Below are positions 55,418-64,000 of a DNA stretch of 64,000 nt, one piece after another. The stretch comes from Capra hircus (Eukaryota; Chordata; Mammalia; Artiodactyla; Bovidae): positions 60,687,591 to 60,751,590 of the forward strand of contig NC_030811.1 in NCBI RefSeq assembly GCF_001704415.2, in the 5' to 3' direction. Every line of letters begins with the position of its first letter. The stretch's first letter is position 1. The notes under the pieces are model-generated. The model was not told the DNA's origin. It saw nothing but the letters and a program-made list of their open reading frames with translations, and made no database searches. The position numbers and the translations under genes are program-made.

Positions 55418-56242
55418 ACAGAAACGCTGGGCTGGAAGAAGCACAAGCTGGAATCAAGATTGCCGGGAGAAATATCAATAACCTCAGATATGCAGATGAC
55501 ACCACCCTTATGGCAGAAAGTGAAGAGGAACTAAAAAGCCTCTTGATGAAAGTGAAAGAGAAGAGTGAAAAAGTTGGCTTAAAGCTCAACATTCAGAAAC
55601 TAAGATCATGGCATCTGGTCCCATCACTTCATGGGAAATAGATAGGGAAATAGTGGAAACAGTGTCAGACTTTATTTTTGGGGGCTCCAAAATTGCTGCA
55701 GATGGTGATTGCAGCCATGAAATTAAAAAACACTCCTTGGAAGGAAAGTTATGACCAACCTAGATAGCATATTGAAAAACAGAGACATTACTTTGCCAAC
55801 AGAGGTCCGTCTAGTCAAGGCTATGGTTTTTCCAGTAGTCACGTATGGGTGTGAGAGTTGGACTGTGAAGAAAGCTGAGTGCCGAAGAATTGATGCTTTT
55901 GAACTGTGGTGTTGGAGAAGACTCTTGAGAGTCCCTTGGACTGCAAGGAGATCCAACCGGTCCATTCTAAAGGAGATCAGCCCTGGGATTGCTTTGGAAG
56001 GAATGATGCTAAAGCTGAAACTCCAATACTTCGGCCACCTCATGCGAAGAGTTGACTCATTGGAAAAGACTCTGATGCTGGTGGGGATTGAGGGCAGGAG
56101 GAGAAGGGGGCGACAGAGGATGAGATGCCTGGATGGCATCACTGACTCGATGGACATGAGTTTGGGTGAACTCCAAGAGTTGGTGATGGACAGGGAGGCC
56201 TGGCGTGCTGTAATTCATGGGGTCGCAAAGAGTTGGACATGA
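55418..56242 (+). pseudogene. BovB ORF2 C-terminal remnant
   Basis: YADD is at 55489-55500 with the two-Thr form after it. A one-base loss near 55600 and a short deletion near 55730 break the frame. The piece 55751-56242 (163 codons) is open through the C-terminal WCWRRLLRVPWTAR region to the 3' end. Inactive. Confidence 0.88.
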
Positions 56243-56270
56243 CTGAGCGGCTGAACTGAACTGAACTGAA
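55418..56270 (+). mobile_element. BovB LINE 3' part, 5'-truncated
   Basis: Starts at gaaacgctgggctggaag, just before the RT catalytic motif, and ends in ctgaactgaactgaactgaa. A Bov-tA head begins at the very next base. Mostly the type of copy 6836-8933, with a few variants of the other type near the 3' end (gacatgagtttgggtg). Confidence 0.95.
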
Positions 56271-56428
56271 CAGTCCCTGGTGGCTCAGATGGTAAAGGGT
56301 CCACCTGCAATGCAGGAGACATGGGTTGGATCCTGTATCAGGAAGATCCTCTGGAGAAGGAAATGGCAACCCACTCCTGTATTCTTGCCTGGAGCATCCC
56401 ATGCACAGAGGAGCCTGGCAGGCTATGA
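56271..56428 (+). mobile_element. Bov-tA SINE, 3'-truncated, abutting BovB
   Basis: Head cagtccctggtggctcagatgg through gagcctggcaggctatga; the last 50 or so bases of the Bov-A tail are absent. Loss of the 3' end is unusual for a retroposed SINE and implies a later deletion. Confidence 0.92.
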
Positions 56429-57355
56429 ATTTAAGGCAGTTGTTTTTTCTGTGTTTTCCACCCAAGAGAGTCTCCAGTCTTTACAATTCTCTTGTTCTCA
56501 GTTTATTCTCTTAATGTTAACTGACCTTTTGTACTTCATCTCACATAAGGTGAAAAATAACCATTCTAATCCCTTTTAAGTTATCTCACAACTAAAATAT
56601 TCAACAGAGACAGACTAAAGTATCCCAGTTCTAACTTCAAAATAATGATCCAAGTGAGATGATATAATTAGTTCAGTGTGGGTATTTTCTTCCAGTTAGC
56701 TTTGGCTACAGTGTCTTCTTGAGGTATGATAGCAGAATTTCTGAGAGTGAAGTATGGACATATTATTTAAAAAGAGAAAATGAGGAAATGATAAAATAAT
56801 ATATATCCATCTTTAGTGCTTCTAGCAAAAGAAAGAAACAGATGAATAAAATTTTTACTCTGGAATTTTGTAGCATGCCAATAATTTGGGCACCTAAAAT
56901 AACAGGCTTGTTTCTCCTTTTGTTATATAAGACACACACACACACAAAACCTTTGTCTTCATACTAACCCTTTGTTTATGTAATATGCTTGTTAGCGTGA
57001 TATTTATTTCCTTTCCAGGCCAGTCCAAAAGTCACAAAATGTGGTTTAATGCTTTGTTCCAGCCAGTGTGTGCCAGATATAGGATGCAAAAGAATGACCT
57101 TTTTGAGTCTGACTCCTTATAGAGAATGGTTGCCAAAAAGAAGTTAGCTAATAGGTAGATTTAATGAATGGGACAATCCATCATGAATAGGACAAGACAG
57201 ACTTGAAACTGCTACTGACTGTGAGCCTATTTCAGATGCTTTATTTAACTAAGAGTTTGTAGAATCAGTTATTTTCTTGGTTTATTTTATTTCTTCCAAT
57301 CTGAAATAAACAGTCTTTTGAATATTGGGTAGAGAAAAAAGAAGATAATGTAAAT
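56429..57355. other. No gene or repeat recognised
   Basis: AT-rich. A short (CA)n lies at about 56932-56945. Confidence 0.45.
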
Positions 57356-57376
57356 TGTGTGTGTGTGTGTGTGTGT
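57356..57376. repeat. (TG)n microsatellite
   Basis: About ten TG units, perfect, then tatg. Confidence 0.95.
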
Positions 57377-59038
57377 ATGTTTTCTGCAGGAAGGGGAATT
57401 ATTTTAAACAATTAAGGGAAATATCTTCTAAGAATTAGAAAACTAGATTCTCAGGAGATTTGAGAATATACATTTTAAATGTATATATACATGTCATGCA
57501 AAGAACAAAAAAATAAGTTGTACATTTGGAAGCTATTTTGAGATTAAGAACAATTCTTAGAGAAATACTATGGGAGTTATTGAAAGTCTAAGGTCAAACA
57601 TACATCTAAACAAGACTGAAGAAGGGTGAAGACAAACTTGAATGTATCTCTCTTTCTGGTCCCAAAGGGAATGGTAAATATGTTGTAGAGAATTGGAAAA
57701 GAAATGAAACAACTTAAATTGGATGCAGTTTTTGTTGGGAAAATACTCTGTTTACCAACTAATACTGCCCAAGTTTCTAATAGTTGCTGATTTTGAATTT
57801 GTCAATCAAATCAATTGTGGATTCCCTAGGCTTTGAATCACATTGTGATGACCATCAAAATATACAATAAACCCATCTTGCACATTTTGAATTGAGCTAC
57901 AGAAGGGGTTTTTCCTGAGTAACTTTTTTTTTTTGTGTGTGTGTTTATGTGATGTAGCTCTCCTAAAACAAGCTTAGGATAGTTTATATTCTGGGAAATA
58001 GCTCTGACTTCCAGCCCCACCCCTCCCCCAACCAATATCATTTTAGGAGATAATCAACAAGAGTATTTTTGAGAGCTTATAAACCTTTCTAAGCAGTCAA
58101 GTACTGTATTATTCACCAACGTAAATACCACTCTTAACTATGGTAGTGTCTGGCACAATCTATGTGCTCAATTATTATTTGTAGGATGAGTGGACAAGGT
58201 ACATGTCCTATTGGTTTCAAAGAGAATAAATGACATGATATACTATCTTAGATTTTTCATTTAATTTTGCAGAGTATAATCAGGTGAATAAAATAAAAAT
58301 AAATGATATCAAATTGATTTGTAATTCAGGCTTGGAAATCCAGGAGTTTCTGGGTCATAAAATAATGGTTAAGGTTGAATCTACATAATCTACATTAACT
58401 GCTGGTTTGTCCCTGAAAACTTGTCCAGGGCTCACTGACATTAAAGAGAGCAAGAATTATGAACTGCAGCCTACCTAGACATATAATTTATCTCTTTTCA
58501 TATGGCATTTACCTTGAATAGTGATGAGTACATTAAAAATATCATAAATAATGTCATAGTAGCCTGTTTTACTTTGAAATTTTAAAATTGAAAACTTAGG
58601 GGAGAAAGGACACAATAGTGGGATGAATTCGGCTGTGTAATAATATCTTTTGGTAAAATTAAAATAAAATTTTAATTATAAAGGAGACCTCTACACATTT
58701 TTTTATATAAATGGAGAAAACGTCAACTGGTAATTTGGGATATTTTGCTCTTGGTAGTCTGCTAGGTTGAACTGTTAAAATGTGGGAATAATTCTTCTTT
58801 GAATTCCTAAGATCTAACATAAAGTCTGGCCTCTCTCCCTCAAAAGTGGAGTTGATAATAGTCAACACTAAGCTAATCAGATAATCCTGTGAATTTAGTT
58901 GAGAACCCACCCATTAAGACCTTTATGGACAGCATATGAGTGAAAGTATTTCTGACTTCTCCTTCAGAAATCCACTTCAGACTTCTTCCTTTTCACTAAT
59001 GAGATGTTACAATTCAGTGTTGCTTTAAAAACCATTTG

Positions 59039-59044
<6 letters not shown>
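57377..59044. other. No gene or repeat recognised
   Basis: AT-rich. A C-rich spot at 58015-58029 (on the plus strand) has only three adequate runs. The minus frame 58659-58910 (83 codons) has no recognisable domain. Confidence 0.45.

Positions 59045-59069
<25 letters not shown>
59045..59069. repeat. Poly-A run (25 A)
   Basis: Long pure A tract. No polyadenylation signal, recognisable retrocopy or TSD was found beside it. Confidence 0.95.
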
Positions 59070-60229
59070 GTCACTGAAATTATTATATAAAAATTCTATT
59101 TTCTGCAGGGGCAAAAGGACAAAGCATTAGGGAATGAGGCTGAAATTTCAGCTTTCAATTGACTGTATCCTGAAACATGAGGCAATACATCTTTTGTTGA
59201 CTAAGGTAATACGTAAGATGAAATACCTTTTACAGAATCCATCTTGAAAAGTATAAGCCAATGACAGCAATCAGTTCTTTTTCAAGAAGTGATAAGGACA
59301 TAGTTAAAAGCTTTAATGTTGATGAGAAATGGGCTTGCTGGTGCTTTAGGGGACAGAATGTGTTATTAGCAGGAAAAAAAAGCGTTAAGTTTTCAGGAAA
59401 ATTTTAAGTGCAATGGGATGTCATTGAAACAAACTGTTACAGAATGTTAAATCTCTGGTTAAAGCAATAGGTTCAAATATTATTTCTCCCGGGCTCCTCT
59501 TTGCTGTCCCTATAGATTAAGTGATACTCGGTTTTATAATTACTCACTTCTCTCTTTCACATGTGCCATTGACCTCTGTATCCAGCTTTGACTTCTCCAC
59601 CTGAGAGGTGGAGAATCATAGGTACACCTTGAGAATCACAGATACACAGTCCTAGTGGGCATCTTCACTTGGGTGTCACACACAGCCTGAAACTAGTATC
59701 ACCATTTTCTTCTTTTTCCCCAGCACTACCCAGCAATGGTGACTATTTCTAGTATTAATGATATCACCATTTATCCAGTTGCTTGAGACAGAAAAGCTGT
59801 TTGCAGTGCTTTTGTGAAAAGCAGAAAGTGTTGACATTCCTCTGGGCATACACAGATTCTACTCATAGGAAAGCTCAGGTTGGATTACAGTTCCCATTTC
59901 CCTCCTCAATTTGGAGCATGACATGCATAAAAATAGGGAACAATCCTCAGTCTAGATTTTTCTGCTTTTTAACCTATATTTGATCAGATTTCAACACCCA
60001 AATATCCTTGAATCTGCAACTCCTCTGTCTCCTCTATATCCTTGAATTTGTAACTACTCTGCTTGTCTATTAAACTAAATATTTAATATTGAAAAGTGTG
60101 TTATGTATGCATGTTTACTGTCTGTAATAATATAGAAAACATCAGTGAACACACCACCTTCCCAAGAACCAGAACGTTATTGGTATTTTGCTCTGTGCTT
60201 TTGATTCTTACTTATTATTTAAACTATGG
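59070..60229. other. No gene or repeat recognised
   Basis: Unique-looking. A short degenerate direct repeat is present near 60000-60060 (tatccttgaatctgcaactcctctg and tatccttgaatttgtaactactctg). Confidence 0.45.
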
Positions 60230-60690
60230 CTAAAGCTGCCTTGTCTCATTTCAACTCCCCAATATGCCCACATCCAACTACATAACACATAACCTTACAT
60301 CTAACCATTTCACTCCCCTGCCTAAAACTTTTCTATATATTTCCATTCCTTAAAAAAGAACCCCTAAATTTCCCAGTATGGCAGAGAAAGATGTTCAAGT
60401 TCTATCCCCTATAGGGCAAAAGCTTCATTTTTGGCTGCTTCATAGTTTAGGCAGAACTAAAGTGGTTCCCCAGATGGCTCACTCCACTGTTTGCTCTGCA
60501 TGAATCACCACTTCTTCTATTGTGTCCAGTCAATTCTTTCCAATTTTATTGAATTATCTCTGAGTCTGTCTCCCTTCCTAGACTGCGAGCTATTTGAAGC
60601 TAACAAAGATATCTCATTTATTTTTTATTTCTAATCCAGTTTCTGGATCACTGCCAGGTTTCAAATATTTGAATCAAAATGATTAGGAAG
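60230..60690 (+). mobile_element. L2 LINE relic
   Basis: Ordered but diverged L2: ccatttcactcccctgcctaaaacttttc, a middle section, tgagtctgtctcccttcctagactgcgagctatttgaagc, and tctaatccagtttctggatcactgcc near the 3' end. Confidence 0.6.
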
Positions 60691-61619
60691 GAAGTTTATC
60701 TTAATATTTTGGGGGGTGATATCAAATCTTTATTCTACATTTTTGTTTTAATTTTAACTGGTCATCTAGACATTTGTTATGGTTGTCTTTAAATACACAT
60801 TTTCTAATTCTTTTCCATCATGTAGACATTGCCTCTGAATTACCTTACAGAAGTTTCTTAATGTGAATCAGGGACTCTGACAGTTAAAATGTCAGACAGT
60901 AGTGTTGATTTTATCCTCCACTCCAACATAATTACATGAGTGAACCCAAAGGGTTTGGTTGGTATCACATAAACTCAGCCTACCTGACTGTTGTCTCAGG
61001 ACACTCCGTGGTAGGTTTTAGAAGTTTCCTTAGCACCCACATATCTTCTCTTTTTTTCCTTCTGTGATCTCTGGCATATCCCTCTTCCCATTCCTGATTC
61101 TTACCCTACTGTTTAGGGTCAGCTGAGACACCCATCAGCTCTGTGCTCATAGAGCAGTTTAATTTGTTACAGCTTTTCCTCCTCCTTCTGACTTCAAACC
61201 TGCTCTTCTTCCAGGGCCGCCATTTTTTTACTGGCTGTCAGGGTGGAGGAAATCTCATTATACAAATTCAATTAGTATATGAATAACTGTTATTTAACTC
61301 CATCTGTGGAGTTTCTCAAGTATTAAGTTTTAAAGGATACTTTTCACCTTAAAGAAGCTTGAATGATGCTTTGTATTTAGAGGTAAGTGTATCTTGATAT
61401 TTTCCTAAGCATACCAAACAATGCACGTGCCTATTGCTTTTCCCACAAATCAGCCTTGCGTAGATGTAAAACTATTCAAATTGATCCTTTTATAAAGAAA
61501 ACTTTAAAACTATTATTTAATTGCAAAGTCAACAGAGGTATAGAGCATTTAAAAATCACCTTGGGTGATTGTTATCTGTGGATGTCAGCCATAAGAGCAA
61601 GGTTTTATCAGGCATCATT
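60691..61619. other. No gene or repeat recognised
   Basis: Mixed AT-rich DNA. The 93-codon frame 61387-61668 runs into the SINE and has no recognisable domain. Confidence 0.45.
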
Positions 61620-61842
61620 GGGCTTTCCTGGTGGCTCAGCAGTAAAGAATCTGCCTGCAATGCAGTAGACATAGGAGACGAGTATTCAGTCTCTGGGTGG
61701 GGAAGATATCCTGGAGGAGGAAATAGCAACCCAACCCACTCCAGTATTCTTGCCTGGAAAATTCCATGGACAGAGGAGCCTGCGGGCTATCAGTCCATGG
61801 AGTCACAAGAGTTGGACACGACTGAACAACTAAACCACCACC
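61620..61842 (+). mobile_element. Bov-tA SINE
   Basis: Full Bov-tA: gggctttcctggtggctcagcag head, to gttggacacgactgaacaactaaacc. Contains a small duplication of acccaacccactcc. Confidence 0.93.
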
Positions 61843-62032
61843 AACACCACACTTACAAGACACAGGTTTAGCTTTTGACCTCCCTTTCCATCTCTACAGC
61901 AATTGCATACTATGAAAAAGCTTGGTTACAAATGTGGTCTATCCTTTATTCTTCAGTCCTAATGCATATCATGATGGGACAGGATGCTTGAAAACTTTAG
62001 TACATTCTTCAAAGTGACAATTTGTTGGGAAT

Positions 62033-62427
62033 CGCCGAAGAATGGATGCTTTTGAACTGTGGTGTTGGAGAAGACTATTGAGAGTCCCTTGGACTGCAAG
62101 GAGATCCAACCAGTCCATCTTAAAGGAGATCAGTCCCGAATATTCACTGGAAGGACTGATGCTGAAGTTGAAGCTCCAATACTTTGGCCACCAGATGTGA
62201 AGAACTGACTCATTGGAAAAGACCCTGATGCTGGGAAAGATTGAAAATGGGAGGAGAAGGGGATGATAGAGGATGAGATGGTTGGATGGCATCACTTACC
62301 CTATAGACATGAGTTTGAGTAAGCTCTGGAGTTGGTGATGGACAGGGAAACCTGGTGTGCTTCAGTCCATGGGGTTGCAAAGAGTCGGACACAACTGAGC
62401 AACTGAACTCAACTGAACTAAACTGAT
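62033..62427 (+). mobile_element. BovB 3' end, 5'-truncated
   Basis: From cgccgaagaatggatgc to actgaactcaactgaactaaactga. Variant type of 8934-10150 (gaatattcactggaaggactgatgctgaag; gacatgagtttgagtaagctctgg). The minus-strand frames here are shadows. Confidence 0.93.
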
Positions 62428-62435
62428 ACTATTTT

Positions 62436-62760
62436 TAGGGCACTGTGCAATGAATAAGACATGATTCCTGTCCTCACAGAACTTATCAGAGGTCCTCATG
62501 CCCAGATAGAGGGCAGGATGTGATAAATATTATATAGAAGGTAAAATAGCCTCCAAAGTTTACAGGAGAAGATTAATTCTGTTTGGCAAAGACTGAGAAG
62601 ATTTTTCTAAGGAATGGCATCTGAAGAATAGCTATAATCTCAAAATGTAGAGTTATTGGACAATGGTGTTCCAGATAAAGGGAGGAGTATGAGCCAAAGT
62701 ACAAAGGCAAGGAGGGCAAGGAGGTAGAAGGATTTCAATGGCAGAGAGTTAGACACCTTG
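62436..62760 (-). mobile_element. L2 LINE relic
   Basis: gggcactgtgcaatgaataagacatgattcctgtcctcacagaacttatc, tctaaggaatggcatctgaagaatagc and ggtgttccagataaagggaggagtatgagccaaagtacaaaggc follow antisense L2 order. Confidence 0.75.
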
Positions 62761-62989
62761 TCTACTACTTAAAGTTTTGACTGAGAAACATTCTCAGTGC
62801 ATGACAGCTCCTTTGTTATTCTTGGAAAAATAATTTAAGCTTGCTCCTTTTTGCTACATAACATTTTTACAATTCAGTTGTTCATCTTCAATTGGTTTGA
62901 TTTTAGGGGAAACAAAAATCTCTTTCTTATCAACTAATAGGAAAATTTTTCTTATTTTGTTATTTAAATATGACATTTTAAAACTTCAT

Positions 62990-63075
62990 GTGGTTAGGAC
63001 TCCATGCTTCCAGCATGGGTTCGATGACTGCCAAGGAAACTAAGATCCTGCATGCCACAGGGCCAAAAAAAGTAC
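62990..63075 (+). mobile_element. CHR-2-type SINE, 5'-truncated
   Basis: ggttaggactccatgcttccagcatgggttcgatgactgccaaggaaactaagatcctgcatgcc then an A-rich tail. The first 15 or so bases of the head are missing. Confidence 0.88.
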
Positions 63076-63080
63076 CCCCA

Positions 63081-63934
63081 AACCCTTAGTTTTCTCACCC
63101 TTGTTTTCCATTACCCTATTGCCAATTACCATCATCTTTCTCCCAAACTTCTACAAAAGTTCCCTAATTCATCCGCCTGCTTCCAGGCACAGCCGCACTC
63201 CTGTAATCCTTAAACCACACAGCAGCAAGAAAGATGGTTTTAAATTTTGATTAAATTAAGTGTGAACCCATAGGGACGCCCATGAGTTGTGTATTCTGGA
63301 AGATGACATAGTGGTGGCAATACCGGTTATAAATCCCCCTGAACTCTTACACAAAATGTCAGTGTTGTTTCTCCCAGTCTCCAAGGAAGTGTGATCACTG
63401 GAAAGTGCAGGAACTGCTGAAGCCAGAAGTTTTTCTAAGCATGGATTTGTGATATACGTTCCTGGGAGTCACCCTCTCACGGGCTGACCTATATGCTGCT
63501 GCCAGAGATAAGGGGAAGTGTTCCACAGCCTAATCAGTTCTTATAGTAGCTTTGCTTGTAATGGTGTGATTAAGCCATTGTTCAGGCGAAAACACCTTAA
63601 CATCGAATTGAGCTGTCAGGGATTTGCTGGTAATGTAGCAATTTTTCAGACAAGGTTCTGGTGCTTTCTGATAACATCACGACTTTGTATCTAATTAATA
63701 CAGTGGTGTTTCTGAGGTGAACTTTGACTACTTCAGAAGTCTGGGATTGGGGAGAGAGGTGACATTTTCTCAAATGTCTGAATTTGGTTTTCTCTGTGTT
63801 TTCCTCCTCCCCTAAACTGGTCTTCATAGCCCTACTATTGTTACTCTTTATGATAAAAAGCACAAGCAATAACCCCTTCTCCCCCAAGTAAATATAAAAC
63901 TATTTCCAGTTGGAGTTTTTTTTTTAATTAAAAT
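63081..63934. other. No gene or repeat recognised
   Basis: A 96-codon minus frame (63597-63887) has no recognisable domain. Confidence 0.45.
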
Positions 63935-64000
63935 AATCCTTTTATTTTATATTAGAGTATAGCTGACTAACAATGTTGTGATAGTTTCAGGTGGACAGCA
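63935..64000 (-). mobile_element. L1 3' end, continues past the window
   Basis: ttttattttatattagagtatagctgactaacaatgttgtgatagtttcaggtggacagc matches the antisense terminus of artiodactyl L1 elements by recall. Cut off by the window edge. Confidence 0.5.

Noticed and set aside
58015..58029. C-rich spot as a G-quadruplex
   Set aside because: Only three runs of adequate length are present.
59045..59069. 25-A run as the tail of a processed pseudogene
   Set aside because: Upstream sequence has no recognisable coding match or polyadenylation signal, and I found no flanking duplication.
41..61842. Bov-tA SINEs as real tRNA genes
   Set aside because: The tRNA-Glu-like heads keep A/B-box traces only and are joined to Bov-A tails; no cloverleaf-competent tRNA was seen.

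Overview
This window is nuclear DNA of a ruminant (cattle, buffalo, sheep, goat, deer or a relative). The call rests on its repeats: many Bov-tA SINEs (tRNA-Glu head joined to a Bov-A tail), Bov-A2 dimers, several truncated BovB (RTE) LINEs ending in ACTGA-type short tandem repeats, CHR-1/CHR-2 SINEs shared with whales and hippos, and ruminant L1 3' ends. Older mammal-wide repeats (MIR, L2, L1M, MaLR LTRs, a MER5A-like hAT relic) lie beneath them. Family names were assigned by reading and recall, without a database search.

I recognise no host protein-coding exon, rRNA, tRNA, snRNA or CpG island. The open frames are short. Those with recognisable protein similarity are broken reverse-transcriptase pieces of BovB or L1. 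The window is best read as intergenic or intronic DNA, AT-rich overall.

Layout. 0-6.2 kb: one SINE, MIRs, a MaLR LTR and CHR-2 in mostly unique DNA. 6.2-10.7 kb: the densest block, with two Bov-tAs, two head-to-tail BovB copies and an L1 3' UTR split by a SINE. 10.7-13.7 kb: a BovB 3' end and two SINEs. 13.7-17.3 kb: repeat-poor, AT-rich, nearly unique. 17.3-20.4 kb: an L1 ORF2 relic, SINEs and an L1 3' UTR. 20.4-26.2 kb: quiet DNA, a BovB 3' end, a purine-rich stretch and another split L1 3' UTR. 27-29.5 kb: BovB tail, CHR-1, MIR and L2. 31-34 kb: SINE, a 46-bp Z-DNA-type tract and long antisense L1 relics. 34.9-36.6 kb: a MIR broken by two SINEs, then L2. 37.3-45.9 kb: Bov-A2 dimers, SINEs, a polypyrimidine microsatellite, BovB copies and a CHR-1/L1 composite. 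46.7-52.8 kb: ancient repeats carrying young BovB and SINE insertions. 53-64 kb: L1, BovB joined to a SINE, L2 copies and otherwise quiet DNA.

Nothing here forms an operon or pathway. The biology on show is retrotransposition: BovB and L1 supply the machinery and SINEs exploit it. Many insertions still carry target-site duplications (TSDs), so a relative order of events can be read. I found no convincing undescribed functional system; the best leads are composite or tandem retroelement junctions, a stop codon shared by two BovB copies, and sequences likely to form Z-DNA, G-quadruplex or triplex structures.
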